Shown here piece by piece: positions 31,456 through 38,537 of a DNA stretch of 52,857 nucleotides. Under the pieces are notes generated by a model. The model made no database searches. It had not been told where the DNA came from and saw only the letters and a list, made by a program, of their open reading frames with translations. Each line of letters opens with the position of its first letter. The stretch's first letter is position 1. Origin of the DNA: Streptomyces alanosinicus (GTDB taxonomy: Bacteria > Actinomycetota > Actinomycetes > Streptomycetales > Streptomycetaceae); contig NZ_BMVG01000047.1 in NCBI RefSeq assembly GCF_014650595.1, forward strand, positions 1 to 52,857. The letters are read 5' to 3'. A program made the translations under genes and the position numbers.

Positions 31456-34080
31456 TCAGCCGCGCACGAACGCCCCGTCGGTCGGGCGGGCGGGCAGGTC
31501 GGCTCGGCTTGTGACGCCCAGTTTGCGGTAGACGCGGGTCAGATGTTGCTCGACCGTGCTGACCGTCACTCCGAGGCGGGCCGCGATGCCGCGGTTGGTC
31601 AGTCCTTCGGCCGCCAGGGCCGCCACCCGTTGCTCGGCGTCGCTCAGGGGGCCGGCCGCGGCGGCGGTGAGTGCGATGGCCGGGCGGTCGGAGCCGGGGA
31701 GCAGTTCCTCGCGCAGGCCCACCGCGCCCATCTGCTGGGCCAGGTTCCAGGCGGCCCGCAAGGTGGCGGCCCCCTGTGAGGGGCGGTCGTCGTCGTGCAG
31801 GGCGTGGCCGAGGTCGGCCAGTGCCCGGGCGGTCTCCAACCGGTCGCCGGAGCGCCGAAGTTCGTCGACGGACTCGCGCAGCAGGGCGGTACGCCGGCCG
31901 GGCGAACCCGTCACGGCCAGCAGGCGCAGACAGGCGCCCCGTACCCGAGGGTGTGTCGCGTCCGGCAGGGTGAGCTGCTCCTCCACCAGGGTACGGGCCC
32001 GCCCGAGCCGGCCCATCCGCAGCAGCGCCTGCGCGGCGTCCGTGCGCCACGGCAGCAGCGCCGCCCGGTCCGCCCGCCACGACTGCAGCACCCGGCCCGC
32101 CTTGCGGAAGTCGGCGAGCGCGGTGTGCGGCTGCCCCAGGGACAACTGGTGCAGCCCACGGGCGCGCAGGTACTGCACGCCGTACAGACTCGTCAGGATC
32201 TGACGGGTCACCGGGTACTGGACGTGCCGGGCCGCCTCGTCGTAGCGGCCGAGCGCGCCGCAGGCCTGCACGAGCACGGCGGCCGGGCCGTACGGGAACG
32301 TTCCGCCGCCGGAGGCGGGCAGCGCGTCGAGCGCCGCCGTCGCGTGCCGGCGGGCGCCCTGCGCGTCGCCGATCCGCAGCAGCGCCTCGGCGTGCAGCCC
32401 CGCGCAGACCGCTCGCCAGCCGGGCGCGCCGCTCTTCTCCGCCTCGGTGAGCAGCTCTCCGCTCACGAACACGGCGCGCTCGGGCCGGTCCGAGTACAGC
32501 AGTGTGCGCACGGCGTTGACGAGCGGGGCGAAGGTGGTGTCCGTCAGCGGTACGGTCCCCAGCAGCGCCTCGCAGTCCGCGGCCGGGGTGTCGAGCAGCG
32601 TGGAGACGGGGGAGTGGCCCTCGGCACTCGGGTCCTGCGGTGGACCGAAGAGTGCGACGGCCTCCGTGAACCGGCCCTGGGCGAGCAGCAGCGCGGCGGG
32701 CTCACGCGGATCCCACCCCGCGGGCCGGGCCGAACGCGGACCGGTGACCCATGCGGTCAGCCGGGACTCGGCGGCCGCCGGATGCCGGCGGGCGCCGATC
32801 AGCGCGAGCCGCAGGGCCACGGCGGCGCGCTCGGCCTCGTCGGGGCAGACGCCATGGGCGAGTTCGAGGAGACGCTCGGCGTCGACGGTGGCGTCTGCGC
32901 GCGTCGTCGGGCCGGGGCCGGGCGCCAGCAGGGACCGCGCCGTCTCGACGAGCAGCGTGAAGTCCTCGGGGCGGGCGGGGGAGCGGACGCCGTCCGCCAG
33001 CGGGGCGAGCAGATGGTCGGCGACCGCCTCGGCCGGCGCCCCCGCCCCGTGCAGCGCGTGCGCTGCGCTGCGATGCAGGTCACCGCGTGTGCGCGGGGAA
33101 GCGTCGGCGAGTACGGCGGCCGGGACGGACGGGTGGCGAAAGCGCAAGCCGTCGAGGAGCCCGCAGGCCCGCAGGGCGGCCAGCGCGCCCTGGACGCTCC
33201 GGTCGGCGGGCGGTGCATCGGTGCCGGGGAGGTGCAGCATGCGCGCGACGAGGGGCTCGGTGGCCAGGCCGGCCAGCGTCGCCACCGCGCGGGCGGCCGC
33301 CTGGGCCAGGGGCCCGCTGCGGTGCAGACACGTGAGGACGGCCTCGGCGAACGGGCCGTCGGGTGCGGGCGGCGAGGGCGGTACGGCGGCGCCGTCCTCC
33401 TGCAGCAGGGCGCGCAGCAGCAGCGGATTCCCGCCGGTGATGCGGTGCAGTTCGGGCGTCGGACGGCCGGGGCCGACCGGTGCCGTCCCCTCCTCGGGCG
33501 GATGAGCGGCGGCCCGCGCCGTCTCCTGCGCGGTGAGCAGGCCGAGCCGGATCCGCCGGAAGTGCGGCTGCCGGGTCAACTCCGGGGTGAACAAGGGGTC
33601 CTGGGTGTGTTCGGTGCCTGTGGTGGAGGTGGCGACCAGCAGTATGGGGGCCGGGCGGGCGTGTCGTACGAGATGGCGCAGATGGTGCAGGGACTGCGGG
33701 TCGGCGTGCTGGACGTCGTCCAGACACAGCACCACCGGCCCGTCCAGGGCCAGCCCGCACAACTCCGCGCAGAATGTCAGCAGCGCCTCCTCGGAGGGTA
33801 CGGCGTCGTCGGCGCCGGTGCGGGGGAGCGCGAACACCGGTGCGCTGCCGACCAGTTGGCGCAGCACTCCGAGCGGTACCCGGCGTTCCTGCTCGCCGGC
33901 GGCGGCGGTGAGGACCAGCGCTCCGGCGGCGGTGGCCCGTTCGGCCACGGCGTCCAGGAGATGGCTCTTGCCGCACCCGGCCGCGCCCTCGATCAGTACC
34001 GCTCGGGAACGCCCCACCGCGCAGGTGGTGAGGACCGACTCCAGAGCTTCGGTCACCGATGCTCTGTCCGCCTGCGTCAT
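31456..34080 (-). CDS. LAL-type LuxR regulator 2 (large ATP-binding)
   Basis: An 874-residue paralogue of LAL 1. Walker A is GAAGCGKSHLL and Walker B is VVLCLDDVQHAD; a helical middle follows, and the LuxR helix-turn-helix at the C-terminus reads LSDAEQRVAALAAEGLTNRG, then STVEQHLTRVYRKL. ATG 34080 aligns with the start of LAL 1; an ATG 15 codons earlier (MLTPTS, with AGAGG upstream) is the alternative. Two LALs of the same subtype in one cluster suggest a cascade or separate targets. It lies downstream of the Trp-Pro repeat gene on the same strand but behind a terminator. Confidence 0.95.
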   Translation of the reverse strand: MTQADRASVTEALESVLTTCAVGRSRAVLIEGAAGCGKSHLLDAVAERATAAGALVLTAAAGEQERRVPLGVLRQLVGSAPVFALPRTGADDAVPSEEALLTFCAELCGLALDGPVVLCLDDVQHADPQSLHHLRHLVRHARPAPILLVATSTTGTEHTQDPLFTPELTRQPHFRRIRLGLLTAQETARAAAHPPEEGTAPVGPGRPTPELHRITGGNPLLLRALLQEDGAAVPPSPPAPDGPFAEAVLTCLHRSGPLAQAAARAVATLAGLATEPLVARMLHLPGTDAPPADRSVQGALAALRACGLLDGLRFRHPSVPAAVLADASPRTRGDLHRSAAHALHGAGAPAEAVADHLLAPLADGVRSPARPEDFTLLVETARSLLAPGPGPTTRADATVDAERLLELAHGVCPDEAERAAVALRLALIGARRHPAAAESRLTAWVTGPRSARPAGWDPREPAALLLAQGRFTEAVALFGPPQDPSAEGHSPVSTLLDTPAADCEALLGTVPLTDTTFAPLVNAVRTLLYSDRPERAVFVSGELLTEAEKSGAPGWRAVCAGLHAEALLRIGDAQGARRHATAALDALPASGGGTFPYGPAAVLVQACGALGRYDEAARHVQYPVTRQILTSLYGVQYLRARGLHQLSLGQPHTALADFRKAGRVLQSWRADRAALLPWRTDAAQALLRMGRLGRARTLVEEQLTLPDATHPRVRGACLRLLAVTGSPGRRTALLRESVDELRRSGDRLETARALADLGHALHDDDRPSQGAATLRAAWNLAQQMGAVGLREELLPGSDRPAIALTAAAAGPLSDAEQRVAALAAEGLTNRGIAARLGVTVSTVEQHLTRVYRKLGVTSRADLPARPTDGAFVRG

Positions 34081-34182
34081 GAGCCCGCCCTTTCGCCCGA
34101 AAGCCGCGCTGGTCGGGGTCAGCATCGAAGCAGCACCTCTAAGCAAGGTGGAGTGGGGACGGAGGTGGGACCGCCCCGGAAA

Positions 34183-34222
34183 ACGCCGAAGCCCCCGCGG
34201 CGGCACGGTGGCCGGCGGGGGC
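34183..34222 (-). terminator. terminator after the Trp-Pro repeat gene
   Basis: Arms GCCCCCGC (34191-34198) and GCGGGGGC (34215-34222) pair across a GC-rich loop. Read on the minus strand the stem is followed by TTCGGCGTTTTCC. It lies between the repeat gene stop (34256) and LAL 2. Confidence 0.6.
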
Positions 34223-34255
34223 GTCACGGTCCGGGCGGCGCTGCCCGGGCGCCGA

Positions 34256-34726
34256 TCAGACGGAGGCGACCTTCGGCCAGCCGATGTCACCGGCGGGCTT
34301 GACGGAGGCGCTGACGGCGGTGGCGGTACCGGCCTTGGGCCAGCCGATGTCACCGGCCGGCTTGACGGTGGCGGCCTTGGGCCAGCCGATGCCCGTGTTG
34401 GCGGAGGCCGCGACGGCGGTGCCGGCCTTGGGCCAGCCGATGTCGCCGGCGGGCTTGACGGCGGTGGGGGCGGTGGGCCAGCCGATGTCACCCGCGGGCT
34501 TGGCGTGGGCGACGGCCGTGGGGGCCGTGGGCCAGCCGATGCCGGTGTTGGCGGAGGCCGTGACGGCGGTCGTGGTCTTCGGCCAGCCGATGGAGTCCGT
34601 CGCGGACACCGTCTTCGCCGCCGTCGGCCAGCCGATCGCGTCCGCGGCGGTGGCGACACCGGCGGTGGAGAAGGCGGCGACGGCGACGGTGGCGGCGACG
34701 GTGGCGATCCGGGCGATGCGGTTCAT
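34256..34726 (-). CDS. secreted protein with eight Ile-Gly-Trp-Pro repeats
   Basis: A 156-residue protein not assigned to a family. Residues 1-27 are a Sec signal peptide (basic start MNRIARI, hydrophobic core, GVATA cleavage site). The mature part is almost entirely repeats: IGWP occurs eight times, 14-21 residues apart, with linkers of two kinds, KPAGD and ASANTG, before the motif and KAGTAV or TAPTAV after it. There is no cysteine, and tryptophan occurs only in the repeats. ATG 34726 follows GAGGAG. The operator GGCAA-N4-TTGCC lies 38 bases upstream, placing it in the same regulon as the NRPS operon. It may be a surface or signalling protein, or a multi-core precursor of short Trp-Pro peptides; both are hypotheses. 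Confidence 0.82.
   Translation of the reverse strand: MNRIARIATVAATVAVAAFSTAGVATAADAIGWPTAAKTVSATDSIGWPKTTTAVTASANTGIGWPTAPTAVAHAKPAGDIGWPTAPTAVKPAGDIGWPKAGTAVAASANTGIGWPKAATVKPAGDIGWPKAGTATAVSASVKPAGDIGWPKVASV
34259..34636 (-). repeat. coding tandem repeat (IGWP units)
   Basis: The eight units show as repeated GGCCAGCCGATG on the plus strand at irregular spacing (42-63 bases). Some pairs of units are nearly identical over more than 40 bases, which points to duplication within the gene. Confidence 0.85.
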
Positions 34727-34763
34727 GGCGGGCTCCTCGGTGTCAATTCCGTGTTCGTTGCTT

Positions 34764-34777
34764 GGCAACCTCTTGCC
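34764..34777. promoter_or_regulatory. operator GGCAA-N4-TTGCC before the Trp-Pro repeat gene
   Basis: GGCAA-CCTC-TTGCC, extended to a perfect 8-base inverted repeat (CTTGGCAA and TTGCCAAG, 34761-34780), with another half-site at 34786-34793. It is the best-formed copy of the motif in the window. Confidence 0.75.
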
Positions 34778-35060
34778 AAGAAGATTGGCAAGGAGATCTC
34801 GGGAATCGCTGGGGAATTGGTCGAGGTACGCTCAAGGTATCCGCGAGATACGCTCCAGGAGCCGCGCGAACACGAGTTACTTGCCTGACCAAATAGGCCT
34901 TGAGCTGCGAGGACGCCGAGTCCTGGCAGAAGCTCGACCCCTCTGGCAACGCTAGGCAATTCCTAGGAAAGGAAGCCGGAAACGGCCAAGCGCGGGGCCA
35001 GCGGGCCCTCGCGCACTTGAGCGCCGCCTGAGCCCATGTTGCCAACTCCCCATCCCTCGC

Positions 35061-35096
35061 GGCAATGTGTTGCCAAGCATCAGGCAAGAAATTGCC
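35061..35096. promoter_or_regulatory. two operators GGCAA-N4-TTGCC before the aminotransferase-like gene
   Basis: GGCAA-TGTG-TTGCC at 35061-35074 and GGCAA-GAAA-TTGCC at 35083-35096 lie with centres 22 bases apart, two helical turns, which would allow cooperative binding on one face. They end 33 bases before the start codon at 35130. Confidence 0.75.
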
Positions 35097-35129
35097 TCAG
35101 TCATCTCAGTGACGGGGGAGGCCCCGGAA

Positions 35130-36401
35130 GTGAACGCGATGTCCCACGGTGACCGGAGGGTCCACCTGAACTCGGCCGGCCTTGGCCGCATGCCCGCCGC
35201 CGTACGCGCGGTCCTCACCGAATGGACCCGCTTCGAGGACCGCTACGGACCGTACGAACTGCAGGAACGCCTCGACGACGTGCTGCGACGGGAGGTGTAC
35301 GAGCGACTGGCCGTCCTGCTCGGCGCGCCGCCCGAGGACACCGTGCTGTGCACCGGGGCCGCCGACGCGTTCGCCGCCGTGCTGTCCCGGCTCCCGCTCG
35401 GTCCGCACGACCGCGTCTGGACGACTCCCTACGAGTCGGCCGCGGGCCTCACCGCCCTCAACGCGCTGCGCGCCCGCACCCACTGCCGGCTGGAGGTCGT
35501 ACCGCTGCGTCTCGACGGCGACCTCGACCTGGAGTGGCTGGCGCAGCACATCGGCGACGACGTCGCCCTGGTCTGCGTCCCGTACGTGCCCTCGGGCTGC
35601 GGCATCGTCAACCCCGTCGAGGACGTGGGGCGCATCCTCGCTCCCCACCGAACCCTCTACGCCGTCGACGCCTCGTACGCCGTCGGACAGCTCCCCGTCG
35701 ACGTCACCCGCATCGGCTGCCAGCTGCTCACCGGGGACGCCTGGCGCTTCCTGCGCGGCCCGCAGTCGGCCGGATTCGTCTATGTGGCACGGGAGTTGCG
35801 GCAGGCCCTGGCCCCGTACGACCTCGCCGCTCTCGCTGCGCCGGACGGAGCGGCCGTCGCCGCGTTCAACGAGGCCCTCGGACAGCCCGCCGGGACCGGC
35901 CCGGACCAGGACCTGGCCCGGGGCCTGCGCGCGGCCGTGGAGGCGCTGCCCGGCACCGAGCTGATCGCCCCCGGGCGCATCCAGTCCGGCATCGTCACCT
36001 TCCGGCACGCCGAGGTGCCCGCCACGCTCATCCGCCGCCGGCTCGCCGAGCGCGGGGTCGTCGTCTGGAAGACCGTCGCCCAGGAGAACCCGCTGTACCT
36101 GCCCGGACGCGGTGTCGGCACGGCCGTACGCGCATCCGTCCACCCCGACAACCGCGTCGAGGACATCGAGCTGTTCGCCGAGGCCCTCCAGGGGGCCGTG
36201 GCCGAGGGGCACCCGGGCTCGGTACACGTCCCGCGCCCGCCGGCCGCCGCGACCGCGGTGCGCGCCCTGCCGACCATGGTGTCCGTGCCGGCGGCGGGCC
36301 GCCGTGTCCCCATCCCCCGGCAGAGGTCGGCCGGGCGGCGGCATCTGACCCTGGTGTCCGGCACACCCCCGCACACCGGCCGGCTCCAGTCCGGGGCCTG
36401 A
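35130..36401 (+). CDS. class V aminotransferase/cysteine-desulfurase-like protein without the PLP lysine
   Basis: A 423-residue fold-type I PLP-enzyme homologue. The start VHLNSAGLGRMPAAV, the Asp180 site in YAVDASYAVGQLPVDV and the end-region arginine area fit class V members such as isopenicillin-N epimerase or EgtE-like lyases. At the place where these have RKFLRGP or HKWL.GP, it reads GDAWRFLRGPQSAGF, so the Schiff-base lysine is Arg206 and the usual His/Gln after Asp180 is changed. Normal PLP catalysis is unlikely. The C-terminal 60 residues are Pro/Arg-rich and extra. GTG 35130 is eight bases after GGGGGAGG. Two operator copies precede it. It may be a binding or scaffold protein of the regulon. 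Confidence 0.8.
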   Translation: MNAMSHGDRRVHLNSAGLGRMPAAVRAVLTEWTRFEDRYGPYELQERLDDVLRREVYERLAVLLGAPPEDTVLCTGAADAFAAVLSRLPLGPHDRVWTTPYESAAGLTALNALRARTHCRLEVVPLRLDGDLDLEWLAQHIGDDVALVCVPYVPSGCGIVNPVEDVGRILAPHRTLYAVDASYAVGQLPVDVTRIGCQLLTGDAWRFLRGPQSAGFVYVARELRQALAPYDLAALAAPDGAAVAAFNEALGQPAGTGPDQDLARGLRAAVEALPGTELIAPGRIQSGIVTFRHAEVPATLIRRRLAERGVVVWKTVAQENPLYLPGRGVGTAVRASVHPDNRVEDIELFAEALQGAVAEGHPGSVHVPRPPAAATAVRALPTMVSVPAAGRRVPIPRQRSAGRRHLTLVSGTPPHTGRLQSGA

Positions 36402-36504
36402 GCGGCTCGCGGCCGGCTCGAAGGGCCGCTCGAACACCAGTGGAACGCCCGGAGTCAGGGGTGTTGCCGCGCTCGGTCTGGGGGCGACAGACCGGTGAAT
36501 AGGG

Positions 36505-36539
36505 GTTGATTGCCATTATGCTGGGGAATATCAATCAAC
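36505..36539. promoter_or_regulatory. inverted repeat upstream of the desaturase gene
   Basis: GTTGATTG (36505-36512) and CAATCAAC (36532-36539) are perfect 8-base arms 19 bases apart, ending 12 bases before the start codon. TAGGGGTT overlaps the left arm (36500-36507) and resembles the LAL-linked motif. It could be an operator or an mRNA hairpin. Confidence 0.45.
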
Positions 36540-36551
36540 ATACTGAGTCGC

Positions 36552-37601
36552 ATGGCGAATCCCACAGCGCTGACAGAGCAATTGACGCCGCTCGCCAAAG
36601 GGACCGGGAGCGATTTCTCCCGCCTTTCGCGCAGAATTCACGAGGCCGGGCTCATGGCACGGCGCCCTGTCTACTACACCTTGCGATTCGGAGCCGTCGC
36701 CCTCGCCCTCGTGACGGCCTGCACCGCGTTCGCCGTGCTGGGGGACAGCTGGCTGCAGCTCCTCGTCGCGGTCGGCCTCGCCGTGGTCTTCGGACAACTC
36801 GGCCTCGCCGCCCATGACCTCGCCCACAAGCAGGTGTTCACGCGCCGCCGCCCCACCGAGATCGGCGGGCTGATCGCGGCGAACGTACTGCTCGGCATGA
36901 GCTACGGCTGGTGGATGAACAAGCACACCCGCCATCACGCCAACCCCAACCACGAGGAGAAGGACCCCGACGTCGCGCCCAACCTGCTGGTGTGGTCCCG
37001 CCGGCAGGCACGCTCGGCCCGGGGGCTTCCCGCGTTCATCGGGCGGCACCAGGCCGCGCTGTTCTACCCGATGCTCACCCTGGAGGGATTCAATCTCAGC
37101 GTCGGCAGCTTCCGGGCCCTCACCGCCCCGTCGATGAAGCGGCCCGTCCTCGAAGGAAGTCTGCTCGTCGCGCATTTCGCCGTCTATTTCGGGGCGATCT
37201 TCACCGTGCTCTCCCCGGGCAAGGCCGTCGCCTTCATCGCCGTGCACATGGGGCTGTTCGGCCTCTATCTGGGCTCGGTGTTCGCCCCCAACCACAAGGG
37301 CATGCACATGATCGCCGAGGGGCAGGAACTGGACTTCCTGCGCCGCCAGGTCCTCACCTCGCGCAACGTCAGCGGCGGTGTGGTCATCGACGCGCTGATG
37401 GGCGGCCTCAACTACCAGATAGAGCACCATCTGTTCCCGAGCATGCCCACCCCGGCACTGCCCCGCGCCCAGCGGATCACCGAGCAGTACTGCGCCGAAC
37501 TGGGCATCCCCTACCACCGTACGGGCCTCATCGCCTCCTACCGCGAGGCCCTGCGGCATCTGCACAGCGTCGGCCAGCCCCTGCGCGCCGCACGACGCTG
37601 A
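36552..37601 (+). CDS. membrane fatty-acid desaturase
   Basis: A 349-residue integral membrane di-iron enzyme with the three histidine boxes: HDLAH (88-92), HTRHH (125-129) and QIEHH (about 298-302). Four or more hydrophobic helices lie between them. The family introduces double bonds into, or hydroxylates, acyl chains with oxygen. It may act on a membrane lipid or tailor the pathway product. ATG 36552 is preferred, as the sequence becomes family-like there, but the ribosome site is weak. It is 150 bases after the aminotransferase-like gene, so cotranscription is possible. A strong terminator follows. Confidence 0.92.
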   Translation: MANPTALTEQLTPLAKGTGSDFSRLSRRIHEAGLMARRPVYYTLRFGAVALALVTACTAFAVLGDSWLQLLVAVGLAVVFGQLGLAAHDLAHKQVFTRRRPTEIGGLIAANVLLGMSYGWWMNKHTRHHANPNHEEKDPDVAPNLLVWSRRQARSARGLPAFIGRHQAALFYPMLTLEGFNLSVGSFRALTAPSMKRPVLEGSLLVAHFAVYFGAIFTVLSPGKAVAFIAVHMGLFGLYLGSVFAPNHKGMHMIAEGQELDFLRRQVLTSRNVSGGVVIDALMGGLNYQIEHHLFPSMPTPALPRAQRITEQYCAELGIPYHRTGLIASYREALRHLHSVGQPLRAARR

Positions 37602-37630
37602 CCCCGCTCCCCCCACCCGCACGCGAAAAG

Positions 37631-37682
37631 GCGAAAACCCGGGTCACGAGGACGGGGGAATGCCCGTGACCCGGGTTTTCGC
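37631..37682. terminator. bidirectional terminator, perfect 18-bp stem
   Basis: GCGAAAACCCGGGTCACG (37631-37648) and its exact complement (37665-37682) surround a 16-base loop. The arms supply an A-run and a T-run on each side, so it works both ways between the convergent desaturase and thioesterase genes. Confidence 0.9.
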
Positions 37683-37689
37683 GGTCCGG

Positions 37690-38517
37690 TCAGCGCAGCC
37701 GCGCCTTCAGGGTGGACAGGACGGCCGGCGCCTGCGAGTTGAGGTAGAAGTGCCCGCCGGGGAGCACCTTCAGGTCGAACGCCCCTGTGCTGTGGTCCGC
37801 CCAGGCCCGCGCCTCGTCCAGCGTGACCTGGGCATCGTCGTCACCGGTCAGGGCGGTCAGCGGGCAGGACAGCAGCGGTCCCGGCGTGTGGCGGTAGGTC
37901 TCCGCGGCCCGGTAGTCGGCACGGATCGACGGCAGGATCATGCGCAGGATCTCCGGATCGCCCAGCACCTGGGTGTCGGTGCCGCTGAGCCGGGTGATGT
38001 CCTCGATCAGGCCGTCGTCGTCCAGCAGATGTACCCGCTCGTCCCGCACGGTCGACGGAGCCCGCCGACCGGAGACGAACAGCTCGTGCAGCACCTGGCC
38101 GCGCTCCTCGAAGCGCCGCGCCACCTCGTAGGCCAGCGAGGCACCCATGCTGTGCCCGAAGAACGACACCGGCCTGTCGAACCAGTCCCGCAACTCCTCC
38201 ACCAGCGCGTCGGCGAGCCCGTGGATGCTGTCGATGCACGGTTCGTGGCGCCGGTCCTGGCGCCCCGGGTACTGGATCGCCAGGACGTCGATGCCCGGCT
38301 GGAGAGCGCGGGCGACCGGGAAGTAGAAGGACGCCGAGCCGCCCGCGTGCGGGAAGCACACCAGGCGGTGCGGGGCGTCGGGAGCGGGATGGAAGCGCCG
38401 TACCCAGGCGCCCGTCCCCGCGTTCGTCGCAGGCGTGGAAGTCGTAGGCGTGGAAGTCGTGGAAGCGGATTTCGTGGAAGCGGAAGTCGTGGAAGCGGAA
38501 GTCGTGGAAGCTGTCAT
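37690..38517 (-). CDS. type II thioesterase 2, with Ser/Thr repeat at the N-terminus
   Basis: A 275-residue editing thioesterase: LVCFPHAGGSASFYF, nucleophile GHSMGAS (Ser123), GDDDAQV (acid) and PGGHFYLN (histidine). Residues 2-32 are an unusual low-complexity stretch made of STTSA/STTST units, encoded by 15-base direct repeats. ATG 38517 follows AAGGGGG; the next upstream ATG lacks a site. It is the last gene of the minus-strand operon with the glutamate mutase, decarboxylase and ligase genes, 20 bases after the mutase large subunit, so it probably cleans misloaded starters or extender units from the macrolactam PKS. Confidence 0.92.
   Translation of the reverse strand: MTASTTSASTTSASTKSASTTSTPTTSTPATNAGTGAWVRRFHPAPDAPHRLVCFPHAGGSASFYFPVARALQPGIDVLAIQYPGRQDRRHEPCIDSIHGLADALVEELRDWFDRPVSFFGHSMGASLAYEVARRFEERGQVLHELFVSGRRAPSTVRDERVHLLDDDGLIEDITRLSGTDTQVLGDPEILRMILPSIRADYRAAETYRHTPGPLLSCPLTALTGDDDAQVTLDEARAWADHSTGAFDLKVLPGGHFYLNSQAPAVLSTLKARLR
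38435..38514. repeat. 15-base tandem repeat encoding a Ser/Thr tract
   Basis: GTGGAAG begins at 38435, 38450, 38459, 38474, 38489 and 38504, mostly 15 bases apart, each followed by CGGAAGTC, TCGTAGGC or a similar tail. It encodes residues 2-28 of thioesterase 2. Confidence 0.8.
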
Positions 38518-38537
38518 GTCGATGGTCCCCCTTCGGG

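Larger units (their letters stand above)
34727..35129. other. 403-base divergent region between repeat protein and aminotransferase-like gene
   Basis: No gene seen. It carries three full copies of the GGCAA-N4-TTGCC operator (one near the repeat gene, two near the aminotransferase-like gene) plus half-sites TTGGCAAG (34786-34793), TGGCAAC (34943-34949), AGGCAA (34954-34959) and GTTGCCAAC (35038-35046). Confidence 0.65.

Noticed and set aside
34284..34955. Plus-strand reading frame over the Trp-Pro repeat gene, rich in GQPMSPAGL repeats
   Set aside because: It is the complement of the repeat gene. It has no ribosome site and no signal peptide, while the minus-strand frame has both.
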